This document shows, one piece after another, positions 36,630 through 45,462 of a stretch of 64,000 bases of DNA. How positions within the stretch are numbered: the first letter of the stretch is position 1; each line of letters begins with the position of its first letter. The notes beneath the pieces are model-generated. The model was not told where the DNA came from. It did not search any database and saw only the letters and a program-made list of their open reading frames with translations. The DNA is from Rhodocyclaceae bacterium (GTDB taxonomy: Bacteria > Pseudomonadota > Gammaproteobacteria > Burkholderiales > Rhodocyclaceae): contig JAUXXJ010000045.1 in assembly GCA_030681195.1 (NCBI GenBank), positions 339,023 through 403,022 on the forward strand, written 5' to 3'. Position numbers and translations under genes: made by a program.

Positions 36630-36696
36630 TCAACGCACCTCATCAAGATACATGCGAGTGGCTTTCCGGCTCGGTGCTCCAGTTCACAGGTTTCAT
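36630..36696 (-). pseudogene. Remnant of a BrnT-like toxin gene with internal deletion
   Basis: ATG at 36696 opens MKPVNWSTEPE, resembling the start of toxins that partner this antitoxin family. About 30 bases later the other frame reads KATRMYLDEVR and stop, resembling their C-terminus, directly before the antitoxin ATG (TGAAATG). Most of the gene (perhaps 60-70 codons) is missing and the ends are out of frame. Identification is from remembered family sequences. Confidence 0.55.
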
Positions 36697-36736
36697 TCCC
36701 TGAATGCTACACCTGTGTGCCTTACGGCATCAAGAT

Positions 36737-36832
36737 GCCCTTGTAGTAGAGCTAACCGGCGCTGCGCGGCTCTATCGCGCAGCGTCCAGCGTCCAGCGAC
36801 CGAAGGGAGCGAGGTTGAGCGCCACGTTGGCG
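36737..36832 (-). other. attC-like integron recombination site 2
   Basis: 96 bases. Minus strand: CCAACGTGGCGCTCAACCTC at one end, TGCGCGATAGAGCCGCGCA local hairpin, and GCAGCGCCGGTTAGC at the other. It is nearly identical to site 3 across the centre (TCGCTCCCTTCGGTCGCTGG). GCGTCCA is tandemly duplicated inside. Core boxes have decayed (CGCCAAC; CAAGGGC). Confidence 0.82.
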
Positions 36833-36850
36833 TCGACACAAGCCTCCTTG

Positions 36851-37144
36851 CTACAGACGGCCCTGCCAATATCGAGGTTCGCGACTTTGGTGAGAAACAG
36901 CATATATACGCGGCCCGGAATCGTCTTCGCGGTACACCAATGAGTAGGGAAATCGGTGAAATGGATAAACACGCAAGCCCTCATTTGCCGCGGTGCCGAG
37001 CTTTTGATTTAGTTCCAGCAGCGCGACGACCCGCTCGAACTCGGTCACAAACGCGTTTGCAATGATATTGCTCGCGTGTTCAGCGTAGTACAGCGCAGCA
37101 TCGGTGAACTCGATTTCCGCCTCGGGATGCAGCCAATAGCTCAT
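36851..37144 (-). CDS. RelE/ParE-family toxin (cassette gene)
   Basis: 97 residues: MSYWLHPEAEIEFTDAALYY, ERVVALLELNQKLGTAANEG, LRVYPFHRFPYSLVYRED. This is the ParE/RelE fold pattern with central basic and aromatic residues and C-terminal HQSREPRYWQGRL. The ATG overlaps the antitoxin stop (ATGA). It ends 18 bases before attC site 2. Typical cargo of stationary integron cassettes. The target (ribosome or gyrase) cannot be told. Confidence 0.88.
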   Translation of the reverse strand: MSYWLHPEAEIEFTDAALYYAEHASNIIANAFVTEFERVVALLELNQKLGTAANEGLRVYPFHRFPYSLVYREDDSGPRIYAVSHQSREPRYWQGRL

Positions 37145-37365
37145 GCAAGGCGCGCACGGACGCGAGCAACGGCTTCTGGCCCAGGCGCAAGGGAAACCTT
37201 ACCTGCCTGGACTTCAGCTTCTCGCCTAAGCGCTTCTGACACCCAAGCATCTTGAATCTTTGAACTGGGCTCAAAGCTTTCAATCAACCGCTCAAGAAGA
37301 TGAGCGCGTTCAGTCGCACCTAAGTTCAAAACTTCAGCTTCAAGGTCAAAAATATGAGCTGGCAT
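37141..37365 (-). CDS. Addiction-module component / antitoxin (TIGR02574-like)
   Basis: 74 residues: a short helical protein (LGATERAHLLERLIESFEPS, QDAWVSEALRREAEVQAGK) of the family that precedes ParE/RelE toxins. I start it at ATG 37365 because of a strong SD (AGGAGG) six bases upstream; a longer frame reaches into attC site 3 and is unlikely. It forms a coupled pair with the toxin. Confidence 0.88.
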   Translation of the reverse strand: MPAHIFDLEAEVLNLGATERAHLLERLIESFEPSSKIQDAWVSEALRREAEVQAGKVSLAPGPEAVARVRARLA

Positions 37366-37451
37366 TGGAACCTCCTGTATTTGCACAATTGATAGCATGA
37401 CACAACTGCTGAAACGATTGTTGGACAAGTGCGCGGCCCGGGATTTGAGAC

Positions 37452-37538
37452 GCCGAACGTAGAAGTCACCGGCGCTGCGCGGCTTCATCGCGCAGTGTCC
37501 AGCGACCGAAGGGAGCGAGGTCGACCGCCAGGTTATGC
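37452..37538 (-). other. attC-like integron recombination site 3
   Basis: 87 bases. Minus strand: R'' box GCATAAC, then CTGGCGGTCGACCTC, the shared centre, hairpin TGCGCGATGAAGCCGCGCA, GCAGCGCCGGTGAC, and R' box GTTCGGC (one mismatch to GTTRRRY). It precedes the toxin-antitoxin cassette. Its outer end is four bases from the IS21-type end. Confidence 0.85.
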
Positions 37539-37542
37539 CCGG

Positions 37543-37927
37543 TGTCAATTATCTTGGCCAGTCGGCGTCAATTATCCTGACCGGTGGAAGCGAGGCATGA
37601 TGGGTTCAGGCTTTCGTTTTTGACGTTGGTTTTTTGCTCTGCTCAGACGGGGTACGCCCCGCCTGAGCAGAGCGGCGGCGGAAACTTTCCACGTTCATCT
37701 CAAAGATCATCGAGTGGTTCACCAAGCGATCGACGGCGGCGAGCGTCATGGCCGGTTCGGCGAACACGTGATCCCACCCCGAGAACGGCTGATTGGCCGT
37801 GATCGCAATACTTCGACGCTCGTAGCGTTCCGCGATCAACTCGAACAGCACGGAGGTTTCCGTCTGGTCACGGCGAACGTAGCTAAAGTCGTCACACACC
37901 AGCAGATCGAGGCGGTCAACCAGACAT
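37543..37927. mobile_element. IS21-family insertion sequence remnant
   Basis: One end carries two direct copies of GTCAATTATC (37544-37553 and 37567-37576), the layout of IS21 ends with repeated transposase sites. The interior encodes the C-terminal part of the IstB helper. The istA transposase, the N-terminus of istB and the other end are missing, so the element is dead. Confidence 0.75.
37606..37927 (-). pseudogene. istB: IstB-like transposition helper ATPase, 5'-truncated
   Basis: About 105 codons of the C-terminal half of IS21 IstB. It opens mid-domain with LVDRLDLLVCDDFSYVRRDQ (the Walker B DD is present), then TSVLFELIAERYERRSIAIT and MIFEMNVESFRRR. P-loop and N-terminus are lost at a sharp break near 37927. 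A long GC-rich hairpin (37636-37673) lies in the last codons. Confidence 0.85.
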
Positions 37928-37981
37928 CACTTCTACTGCCTATCCTCTTCCGTCAGGCTCCCATCGTTGGACAATGTTTAC

Positions 37982-38016
37982 CCTTGTATATTTTCATTGT
38001 AAATGTAAAAATACAA
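37982..38016. promoter_or_regulatory. Inverted repeat upstream of the DUF4143 ATPase gene
   Basis: AT-rich imperfect palindrome: CTTGTATATTTTCATT and AATGTAAAAATACAAG face each other around TGTA, ending two bases before the start codon. It could be an operator or an mRNA hairpin covering the ribosome site. No SD is visible. Confidence 0.5.
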
Positions 38017-38018
38017 GT

Positions 38019-39185
38019 ATGAATGTAAGTTTTCCCCGCCTTGCTGTCGAGCGTCTGCACCATCTGGCCGGACAGTTTCCGGCTGTGCTGATTTTGGGTG
38101 CCCGTCAGGTGGGCAAGACGACGCTGACGCGGGCGGCGTTTCCCGGGCATGCCTATGTCGATCTTGAAGCGCCGCGCTGGCGCGAGATGTTTGCGGAAGA
38201 TGCGGCATTTCAGATCGGTCAGCGGGCGGGCGGGGGGGTGATTCTCGATGAGGCGCAAGCGGTGCCGACGGTGTTCGCCGCGCTGCGCGGCCTGATTGAC
38301 GCGGACCGACAGCGGTACGGTGCTTTCGTGCTGCTCGGTTCGGTGCAGCCCATGCTGGTGCGCGGCGTGGCCGAATCGCTGGCGGGGCGTGTCGGTATTC
38401 TGGAACTCGATCCGCTGACGGCGCTTGAGGCGGGCGGCGGCCCGACGCCGCTGCCCTGGCAACGCGTCTGGCTGGCGGGTGGATTTCCGGATGCCCTGAC
38501 GGGTGATTTCCGCGAGTGGCAGGAAGCCTATCTGCGCACTTATCTGGAGCGCGATCTGCCGCAACTCGGACTGGATGCCGATGCGCTGTTCCTGCGCCGA
38601 CTGCTGACCATGCTGGCCCACCAGCAGGGCGGACTACTAAATGTGTCGGCGTTGGCGGGTGCGCTGGGCGCGAGTCACGGCCGGGTGAGCCGTGCGCTGG
38701 ATATTTTCGAGCAAACCTTTTTGTTGCGTCGCTTGCCGCCCTATTTTCGCAACGTCGGCAAACGGCTCTCCAAGTCGCCCAAGGCCTATCTGCGCGACAC
38801 GGGTTTGCTGCATCATCTGCTTAATATCGGCACGCTGGATGAGCTGGATGCACATCCGGTGCGCGGGGCGAGCTGGGAGACCTTCGTGGTCGAAGACCTG
38901 ATCCGCCGCGAACGCCTGACCCATCCGTTCAGCCAGGCGTATTTCTGGCGCACGGCAGCGGGGGCGGAAATCGACCTGCTGTTACAGCGCGGCGATGCGA
39001 TGGGTGCGGTCGAGGTCAAGGCGGGCATCGGCACGGCCCGGCAGGCCCGTGGCCTCGGCGAGGCGCTGCCCGATGTCGGCGCAGCGGCCGGGTGGATTGT
39101 TGATCAGGGCGAAGGCGATGAGGCGCTGAATCCCTACGTCCGGCGGCGTGCCTTCGCCGCCGATCCGGGCTGGTTGCCGGCATGA
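38019..39185 (+). CDS. AAA ATPase with DUF4143 domain
   Basis: 388 residues. N-terminal AAA_14 domain: P-loop GARQVGKTTL near residue 26, Walker B GGVILDEAQ near residue 71, sensor VLLGSVQP. C-terminal DUF4143 from about residue 180 (RTYLERDLPQL) with SWETFVVEDLIRRE and EIDLLLQRGDAMGAVEVKAG, a nuclease-fold-like D/ExK signature. The function of the family is unknown. The ATG at 38019 lies after the palindrome. The stop overlaps tcdA. Confidence 0.88.
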   Translation: MNVSFPRLAVERLHHLAGQFPAVLILGARQVGKTTLTRAAFPGHAYVDLEAPRWREMFAEDAAFQIGQRAGGGVILDEAQAVPTVFAALRGLIDADRQRYGAFVLLGSVQPMLVRGVAESLAGRVGILELDPLTALEAGGGPTPLPWQRVWLAGGFPDALTGDFREWQEAYLRTYLERDLPQLGLDADALFLRRLLTMLAHQQGGLLNVSALAGALGASHGRVSRALDIFEQTFLLRRLPPYFRNVGKRLSKSPKAYLRDTGLLHHLLNIGTLDELDAHPVRGASWETFVVEDLIRRERLTHPFSQAYFWRTAAGAEIDLLLQRGDAMGAVEVKAGIGTARQARGLGEALPDVGAAAGWIVDQGEGDEALNPYVRRRAFAADPGWLPA

Positions 39186-39940
39186 GCGCGGGAACCTCTC
39201 GCCGCTTCGGTGGCATCGACCGGCTTTATGGCCCCGGCAGCCTTTTGCGGCTGGCGGCGGCGCATGCTTGCGTGATCGGCATTGGCGGCGTGGGGTCGTG
39301 GGCGGCGGAAGCGCTGGCCCGTTCGGGCGTGGGGCGGCTGACGCTGATTGATCTCGACCATGTGGCCGAGAGCAATGTCAATCGCCAGGTGCATGCACTG
39401 GAAACCACGCTGGGGCAGGCCAAGGTGCTGGCGATGGGTGAGCGTATCGCCACGATAAACCCGGACTGTGTGGTGGTGTGCATTGAGGAATTCATTACGC
39501 CGGAGAACGTCGCCACGCTGCTGCCAAGCTGCGATGTTGTGCTTGATTGCATCGACGACGTGAAGGCCAAGGCGGCGCTGATCGCGCATTGCCGGCGCGC
39601 CAAGCGCCCGGTAATCACCACCGGCGGCGCGGGCGGGCGCACCGATCCGACGCGCGTGCGCATTGACGACTTGTCGCGGACGACGCAGGATGCACTGGCT
39701 TCCAAGCTGCGCGCGAAGCTGCGCAAGGACTATGGCTTCACGCGCGAGGCCAAGAAGAAGTTTGGCGTGCCCTGCGTGTCTTCGGACGAGCAAATTCAGC
39801 GGCCGAAAACCGGCGCTTGCGAGCTGGATGAGGTCGGGCTGCACGGCTTGAACTGTGCCGGCTATGGTTCCTCGGTGGCGGTAACCGCCGGCTTCGGCTT
39901 TGCGGCAGCGGCGCATGGGCTCGGTATACTTCTGAAATGA
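39182..39940 (+). CDS. tcdA: tRNA threonylcarbamoyladenosine dehydratase
   Basis: 252-residue E1-like ATPase (CsdL/TcdA) that cyclises t6A to ct6A in tRNA. ATP-binding GIGGVGSWAAEALARSG near residue 33, DLDHVAESNVNRQ, and DCIDDVKAKAALI are visible. ATGA overlaps link it to the ATPase gene upstream and folM downstream. Confidence 0.93.
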   Translation: MSAGTSRRFGGIDRLYGPGSLLRLAAAHACVIGIGGVGSWAAEALARSGVGRLTLIDLDHVAESNVNRQVHALETTLGQAKVLAMGERIATINPDCVVVCIEEFITPENVATLLPSCDVVLDCIDDVKAKAALIAHCRRAKRPVITTGGAGGRTDPTRVRIDDLSRTTQDALASKLRAKLRKDYGFTREAKKKFGVPCVSSDEQIQRPKTGACELDEVGLHGLNCAGYGSSVAVTAGFGFAAAAHGLGILLK

Positions 39941-40677
39941 ATACTCCAGCGGTCTTGATTACGGGTGCGGCAAAGCGGGTCGGTGCGGAGATTGCCCGCA
40001 CATTGCATGCGGCCGGCGCCCGCGTTGTGTTGCATCACCGCGCGTCGACTGCGGAGGCGGAGGCGCTGGCGGCCCAGTTGAATGCCGTGCGCGAAAAGTC
40101 GGCGCTGGCGATACGGCGTGATCTGCGTGACGTGGCCGGACTCGCGGCCATGGTCGAAGAAGCGGTGGCCTATTTCGGCCGACTCGATGGACTGATCAAC
40201 AACGCGTCGAGTTTTTTCCCCACGCCGGTCGGCGCGATTGACGAAGCCATGTGGGACGACCTGATGGGCAGCAATCTGAAAGGTCCGCTGTTCCTCTCTC
40301 AGGCCGCCGCGCCGCATCTGGCGCAAACGGGCGGTTGCATCGTCAACATCACCGATATCCACGCCGAACGACCCTTGAAAAACTATCCCCTCTACTGTGC
40401 TGCCAAGGCCGGGCTGCTCGGGCTGACCCGCGCGCTGGCGCTGGAACTTGGCCCGACGGTGCGCGTCAATGCGGTCGCCCCCGGCGCCATCGCGTGGCCC
40501 GAGAATGACACGGATTTTCCGCCGGACCAACAGCAGACGATCATCCAGCACACGCTGCTCAAGCGTGTCGGCATGCCGGCGGATATTGCGCGCGCGGTGA
40601 AATTTCTGGTCTTCGATGCGCCCTATGTGACGGGACAGGTGATTAATGTGGATGGTGGCCGGACGGCACATTTATGA
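39937..40677 (+). CDS. folM: Pteridine reductase / dihydromonapterin reductase-like SDR
   Basis: 246-residue short-chain dehydrogenase: [18 protein letters not shown] near residue 10 (the TGxxxRxG variant of pteridine reductases), [20 protein letters not shown] catalytic Tyr-Lys, and [11 protein letters not shown]. Likely produces tetrahydromonapterin or tetrahydrofolate. It contains a sense-strand copy of the 24-base repeat read as [12 protein letters not shown] overlaps on both sides. Confidence 0.88.
   Translation: MNTPAVLITGAAKRVGAEIARTLHAAGARVVLHHRASTAEAEALAAQLNAVREKSALAIRRDLRDVAGLAAMVEEAVAYFGRLDGLINNASSFFPTPVGAIDEAMWDDLMGSNLKGPLFLSQAAAPHLAQTGGCIVNITDIHAERPLKNYPLYCAAKAGLLGLTRALALELGPTVRVNAVAPGAIAWPENDTDFPPDQQQTIIQHTLLKRVGMPADIARAVKFLVFDAPYVTGQVINVDGGRTAHL
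40094..40117 (+). repeat. Dispersed 24-bp repeat, copy 10
   Basis: Perfect core followed by CGATACGGC, sense strand of folM, read as KSALAIRR in the surface region after the second Rossmann strand. Confidence 0.9.
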
Positions 40678-41567
40678 GTACCTACAAGGCTGCCCACAAG
40701 GCCGAATTTGAAGCCAACAAACTGGCCAAGCGCCTGCGCCGCGAGGTCGGTCAGGCGATTGCCGACTTCAACATGATCGAGGAGGGCGACCGCGTGATGG
40801 TCTGCCTTTCGGGCGGCAAGGATTCCTATGGCCTGCTCGACATCCTGCGCTACCTGAAGGAAAAGGCGCCGATTAATTTCGAGATCATCGCCGTCAATCT
40901 CGACCAGAAGCAGCCGGGCTTTCCCGCCGAGGTGTTGCCGGCCTATCTTGATGGTCTCGGCATTCCCTATCGCATCGTCGAGGAAGATACTTACTCAATC
41001 GTCAAGCGCGTCATTCCCGAGGGCAAGACGACGTGCTCACTGTGCTCGCGCTTGCGGCGCGGCATTCTCTACCGTGTGGCCGACGAACTGGGTGCGACCA
41101 AGATCGCGCTCGGTCATCATCGTGATGACATTCTCGCCACGCTGTTTCTCAATCTGTTTTTTGCCGCCAAGCTCAAGGCCATGCCGCCTAAACTGGTGTC
41201 GGACGACGGCAAGCACATCGTCATTCGTCCGCTGGCGTATTGTCAGGAGAAGGATCTGATCGCCTGGGCGCAGCAGCGCGAGTTTCCGATCATTCCCTGT
41301 AATCTCTGCGGTAGCCAGCCCAACCTGCAACGTCAGCAGGTGGCCGAGATGCTGCGCGACTGGGACCGGCGCTTTCCGGGGCGCGTCGAAACCTTGTTCA
41401 GAAGTTTGTCGAACATCGTGCCTTCGCACTTGATGGATGCGAAGCTTTATGATTTCGCCGGCCTCAAGGCGACCGGTGTGCCCGATCCGAATGGCGACAC
41501 AGCCTTCGATGGCGAAGACATGCCGCCGCCGGTGGATGTGATCAGTTTTTCAGGCAGTCGCTCATAA
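40674..41567 (+). CDS. ttcA: tRNA 2-thiocytidine biosynthesis protein TtcA
   Basis: 297-residue PP-loop ATPase that thiolates C32 of certain tRNAs. PP-loop [13 protein letters not shown] near residue 46, and the [4Fe-4S] ligands in [13 protein letters not shown] and CNLCGSQ. ATGA overlap with folM. The 3' end overlaps psiF on the other strand by 26 bases. Confidence 0.96.
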   Translation: MSTYKAAHKAEFEANKLAKRLRREVGQAIADFNMIEEGDRVMVCLSGGKDSYGLLDILRYLKEKAPINFEIIAVNLDQKQPGFPAEVLPAYLDGLGIPYRIVEEDTYSIVKRVIPEGKTTCSLCSRLRRGILYRVADELGATKIALGHHRDDILATLFLNLFFAAKLKAMPPKLVSDDGKHIVIRPLAYCQEKDLIAWAQQREFPIIPCNLCGSQPNLQRQQVAEMLRDWDRRFPGRVETLFRSLSNIVPSHLMDAKLYDFAGLKATGVPDPNGDTAFDGEDMPPPVDVISFSGSRS

Positions 41568-41862
41568 AGGCTTTGCGCTCGGCGCCCTTGAGTTCCTTGG
41601 TCTTGGCATCGGCGTTACAGGCCTTCATTTTTTCCTGTTGAGCCGAACGCGCATCCTTGGCTTCAGTTTGTTTGCCGGACAGGCAGCCCTTCATGAACGA
41701 CTTGCGTTCGTCTCCTTTGAGTTCCTTTGCCTTGGCGTCGGCGTTACAGTCTTTCATGCGTTGTTGCTGCGGCGTCGGCTTTTTTTCCTCAGCGGCAAGC
41801 AATTGTGGTGTGAGCGCGAACTGGGCAGCAAGCAAGACAGCGGCAGCAAATACTTTTTTCAT
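41542..41862 (-). CDS. psiF: PsiF-repeat periplasmic protein
   Basis: 106 residues. Signal peptide [20 protein letters not shown] (cleavage near LLAAE). Two PsiF repeats: [20 protein letters not shown]...FMKGCL and [20 protein letters not shown]...FMSDCL, each with a Cys pair. PsiF is phosphate-starvation-inducible in E. coli; its role is unknown. I see no clear Pho box. Confidence 0.9.
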   Translation of the reverse strand: MKKVFAAAVLLAAQFALTPQLLAAEEKKPTPQQQRMKDCNADAKAKELKGDERKSFMKGCLSGKQTEAKDARSAQQEKMKACNADAKTKELKGAERKAFMSDCLKN

Positions 41863-41902
41863 GATGGCTCCTGGGTGGGTGATGAGCGCATCAGTGTATA
41901 TG

Positions 41903-43366
41903 CTATCGAGATGCTACGTGGTGAGTTTCTGCAGCAGCATGATGGTGGCCGGCTTGCGGCCTATGCGGATTGGGGGGTCCAAACAGGCCACCGACCAGCA
42001 TGCCGGCGATGCTCGCGATCAGGCCGAAGAGATGTGGTTCGATATCGCCTTCCGGAATGAACAGTTCGAACAACAGCCAGGTGCCAAGGCCGAGGACGAT
42101 GGCGAGCGTGGCGCCGAGATTGTTGGCGCGCTTCCAGAACAGGCCGGCGGCCAGGGGCACGAAAGCGCCGGCGAGCGTGATGCGGTAGGCATTTTCTACC
42201 ATGCCATGGATGGTGGCATCGGAAGAAACGGCGTAGAGGGTTACCAGCGCGGTAAACACCACGACGGTGATGCGCGTGGCAAGCAGCAGTTGACGGTCGC
42301 TCATGTGTTGCCAGAAACCTTTGAGGATGTTTTCTGAAAAGGTCACCGAGGGGGCAAGCAGCGTACCGGAGGCGGTCGACATGATGACCGATAGCAGGGC
42401 GCCAAAGAACACCACCTGGGCGGTGAAGGGCATGTGGTTGATGATCAGGTGGGGCAGGATCAGTTGCGAATCCTCCTCCATGAAACGGGTCACCAGGGCC
42501 GGGTCGATCAGGGTCGCCGAGTAGGCGAGAAACAGCGGGATGGCGGCAAAGAAGAAATAGCCGACGCCGCCCAGGGTGGTGCCCCAGATGGCGATGCGTT
42601 CGTTCTTCGAGGCATTGACGCGCTGGAATACGTCCTGCTGGGGAATCGAGCCGAGCATCATGGTGAACAGCGCGGCGATCCACGCCAGCATGTCGAGTGC
42701 ATCCAGTCTGGGCAGCCATTCAAACTTGCCTTCGGCGGCGGCGCGTTCGATCACGACGGAAAATCCACCGGCCAGATCACCGGCCAGCCAGGTGACGTAA
42801 ACCAGGCCGAGCACGATGACGATCATCTGCACAAATGTCGTCAATGCCACCGACCACATGCCGCCGAAGAGGGTGTAGATCAGTACGACGCTGGCGCCGA
42901 TGATGATGCCCTGGTTCATCGACACGACACCGTCGGAGAGCACGTTGAAGACCAGTCCCAATGCCGTCATCTGCGCGCCGACCCAGCCGAGATAGGACAG
43001 CACGATGCAGATTGACAGCACCAGCTCGGTCTGGCGGTTGTAGCGGATGCGGAAAAAGTCGCCCAGCGTCAGCAGGTTCATGCGGTAGAGCGGCCGCGCA
43101 AAGATCAGGCCGAACAACACGAGGCAGAGCGCGGCACCGAGCGGATCGGAGATCAGGCCGCGAAAACCTTCCTCGATGAAGGTGGCGGAGATGCCCAGTA
43201 CCGTTTCCGCGCCGAACCAGGTGGCAAACACCATGGCCAGCACAAAATGAAAAGGCAGGTTTCTTCCCGCGACGATGTAGTCGCGCGCGTTATGCACGCG
43301 CGTTGCGGCGAAGAGACCGATGCCGACCGATACCATCAGGTAAAGGATGACGAACCAAAGCAGCAT
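41903..43366 (-). CDS. Sodium/solute symporter (SSS family)
   Basis: 487-residue membrane protein with about 13 hydrophobic segments and SSS motifs: DYIVAGRNLPFHFVLAMVFA, ATWFGAETVLG near residue 50, and GSIPQQDVFQRVNASKNE near residue 240. The C-terminal tail is histidine-rich (AGHHHAAAETHH). The substrate is unknown; relatives carry proline, pantothenate or monocarboxylates. It stands alone beside leuD. Confidence 0.88.
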   Translation of the reverse strand: MLLWFVILYLMVSVGIGLFAATRVHNARDYIVAGRNLPFHFVLAMVFATWFGAETVLGISATFIEEGFRGLISDPLGAALCLVLFGLIFARPLYRMNLLTLGDFFRIRYNRQTELVLSICIVLSYLGWVGAQMTALGLVFNVLSDGVVSMNQGIIIGASVVLIYTLFGGMWSVALTTFVQMIVIVLGLVYVTWLAGDLAGGFSVVIERAAAEGKFEWLPRLDALDMLAWIAALFTMMLGSIPQQDVFQRVNASKNERIAIWGTTLGGVGYFFFAAIPLFLAYSATLIDPALVTRFMEEDSQLILPHLIINHMPFTAQVVFFGALLSVIMSTASGTLLAPSVTFSENILKGFWQHMSDRQLLLATRITVVVFTALVTLYAVSSDATIHGMVENAYRITLAGAFVPLAAGLFWKRANNLGATLAIVLGLGTWLLFELFIPEGDIEPHLFGLIASIAGMLVGGLFGPPNPHRPQAGHHHAAAETHHVASR

Positions 43367-43392
43367 AGTCTTCTCCCCCGCGTACCGCTACA

Positions 43393-44031
43393 TCAGTTGA
43401 ACAGCCAGGGCTGCGCGGCCTTGTGCTTCTTCTCGAACGCCTTGATCTCGTTGGCATGTTGCAGCGTCAGGCCGATTTCGTCGAGGCCATTCATCAGGCA
43501 GTGCTTGCGATGCGGCGTGATGTCGAAGGTGAACCACTCGCCGGCGGGGTTGCGCACCGTCTGTGTTTCCAGGTCGACGCGCAGCTTGTAGCCCTTTTGG
43601 GCCGCACACTCGCGGAACAACTGGTCGACGATTGCGGCGGACGCGACGATCGGCAGGATGCCGTTCTTGTAGCAGTTCGAGAAGAAAATGTCGGCAAACG
43701 ATGGCGCGATGATGACGCAGAAACCGCAGTCCTCGATGGCCCATGGTGCATGCTCGCGGCTGGAGCCGCAGCCGAAGTTGTCGCGGGCCAGCAAAACCTG
43801 TGCGCCCTTGTAACGCGGCTGATTGAGGACGAAGTCCTTCTTCAGCGGACGGTTGGTGCAGTCCATGCCGGGTTCGCCGACATCCTTGTAGCGCCATTCG
43901 TCAAACAGGAAGGGGCCGAAGCCGGAGCGCTTGATGGATTTCAAAAACTGCTTCGGGATGATGGCGTCGGTATCGACGTTGGCGCGGTCGAGCGGGCAAA
44001 CCAGACCATTCAAGGTGGTGAATGCTTTCAT
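43393..44031 (-). CDS. leuD: 3-isopropylmalate dehydratase small subunit
   Basis: 212-residue aconitase-swivel subunit with [19 protein letters not shown] near residue 75 and N-terminal [20 protein letters not shown]. With LeuC it isomerises isopropylmalate, and (R)-citramalate in isoleucine synthesis. Two bases from leuC. Confidence 0.96.
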   Translation of the reverse strand: MKAFTTLNGLVCPLDRANVDTDAIIPKQFLKSIKRSGFGPFLFDEWRYKDVGEPGMDCTNRPLKKDFVLNQPRYKGAQVLLARDNFGCGSSREHAPWAIEDCGFCVIIAPSFADIFFSNCYKNGILPIVASAAIVDQLFRECAAQKGYKLRVDLETQTVRNPAGEWFTFDITPHRKHCLMNGLDEIGLTLQHANEIKAFEKKHKAAQPWLFN

Positions 44032-44033
44032 GT

Positions 44034-45440
44034 TCAGAAACTCCGGATATCGACAAAGTGGCCAGCGATGGCGGCGGCAGCAGCCATTTCGGGGCTGACG
44101 AGGTGGGTGCGGCCACCGGCGCCCTGACGGCCTTCAAAGTTGCGGTTCGAGGTCGAGGCGCAGCGCTCGCCGGCGGCGAGGCGGTCGGCGTTCATCGCCA
44201 GACACATCGAGCAGCCCGGTTCGCGCCACTCGAAGCCGGCGGCGGTGAAGATCTTGTCGAGCCCCTCCGCTTCGGCCTGACGCTTGACCTGACCCGAGCC
44301 CGGCACAACCAGCACCAACTTGACGTTGGCGGCCTTCCGCTTGCCCTTGGCGACGGCGGCGGCGGCACGCAGGTCTTCGATGCGCGAGTTGGTGCAACTG
44401 CCGATGAACACCTTGTCGATCTGGATCTGGTTGATCGGCGTGTCAGCCTTGAGGCCCATGTAGGCCAGCGCGCGCTCGATGCTGCCGCGCTTGACGGCGT
44501 CCTTTTCCTTCGCCGGGTTCGGCACCTTGGCGCCGACCGACAATACCTGTTCCGGCGACGTTCCCCAGGTCACCTGCGGCTCGATCTTTGCCGCATCCAT
44601 CTCGATCACCGTGTCGAACTTCGCATTCCTGTCCGAGACCAGCGTCTTCCAGTAAGCCACGGCTTTGTCCCAGTCGGCGCCCTTGGGGGCATACTGGCGG
44701 CCCTTGAGGTAGGCAACCGTCTTTGCGTCCGGGGCCACGAGGCCGGCGCGGGCGCCGCCTTCAATCGCCATATTGCACAGGGTCATGCGCCCTTCCATCG
44801 ACAGCGCACGAATCGCCGCACCGCCGAACTCGATGGCGTAGCCGGTGCCGCCGGCGGTACCGATCTTGCCGATGATCGCTAGCGCAATGTCCTTTGCCGT
44901 CACGCCAGCGCCGACTTTTCCGTCGACCTTGATCAGCATGCGCTTGGAACGCTTGGCGATCAGCGTCTGTGTCGCCAGTACATGTTCGACTTCCGAGGTG
45001 CCAATGCCGTGCGCCAGCGCACCGAAAGCGCCATGCGTCGAGGTGTGGCTGTCGCCGCAGACGACCGTCATGCCCGGCAGCGTGGTGCCGTTTTCCGGGC
45101 CGATGACGTGGATGATGCCCTGATTGGCGTGCTTGAAGGGGAAATACACCAGCGCGCCGAAATCCTTGATGTTGGCGTCGAGCGTTTCCACTTGCAGGCG
45201 CGAGATCGGGTCCTTGATGCCGCCGTCCCAGTTGTTGGTCGGCGTGTTGTGATCCGGATTGGCGACGATACTGTCCTTGCGCCAGGCCTTGCGCTGGGCC
45301 AGCCGTAGGCCCTCGAAGGCTTGCGGACTGGTCACCTCGTGCATCAGGTGACGGTCGATGTAGATCAGACAGGTGCCGTCGGATTCCTCGCGGACGACGT
45401 GCGATTCCCAGAGTTTGTCGTAGAGTGTTTTGCCAGCCAT
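44034..45440 (-). CDS. leuC: 3-isopropylmalate dehydratase large subunit
   Basis: 468-residue [4Fe-4S] aconitase-family subunit: cluster ligands in [14 protein letters not shown] and CSMCLAMN, plus [21 protein letters not shown] repeat copy lies in the conserved segment [16 protein letters not shown], whose usual form is close to GKLGPGVTAKD. So here the repeat needs very few substitutions. Confidence 0.96.
   Translation of the reverse strand: MAGKTLYDKLWESHVVREESDGTCLIYIDRHLMHEVTSPQAFEGLRLAQRKAWRKDSIVANPDHNTPTNNWDGGIKDPISRLQVETLDANIKDFGALVYFPFKHANQGIIHVIGPENGTTLPGMTVVCGDSHTSTHGAFGALAHGIGTSEVEHVLATQTLIAKRSKRMLIKVDGKVGAGVTAKDIALAIIGKIGTAGGTGYAIEFGGAAIRALSMEGRMTLCNMAIEGGARAGLVAPDAKTVAYLKGRQYAPKGADWDKAVAYWKTLVSDRNAKFDTVIEMDAAKIEPQVTWGTSPEQVLSVGAKVPNPAKEKDAVKRGSIERALAYMGLKADTPINQIQIDKVFIGSCTNSRIEDLRAAAAVAKGKRKAANVKLVLVVPGSGQVKRQAEAEGLDKIFTAAGFEWREPGCSMCLAMNADRLAAGERCASTSNRNFEGRQGAGGRTHLVSPEMAAAAAIAGHFVDIRSF
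44896..44919 (-). repeat. Dispersed 24-bp repeat, copy 11
   Basis: Perfect core followed by CGTGACGGC, on the sense strand of leuC, read in a different frame from the KSALA copies, as KVGAGVTA. Confidence 0.9.
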
Positions 45441-45462
45441 GTGGGTTCCTTGCTTGGGTGGG

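Noticed and set aside
37636..37673. Long hairpin GCTCTGCTCAG...CTGAGCAGAGC as a terminator
   Set aside because: It lies within the istB coding end and is followed by A's, not a U-run, in the gene's direction; it is better seen as part of the IS remnant.
36358..37927. Active integron
   Set aside because: No intI gene or attI site is visible, and the attC boxes are decayed; only a relict cassette array is supported.
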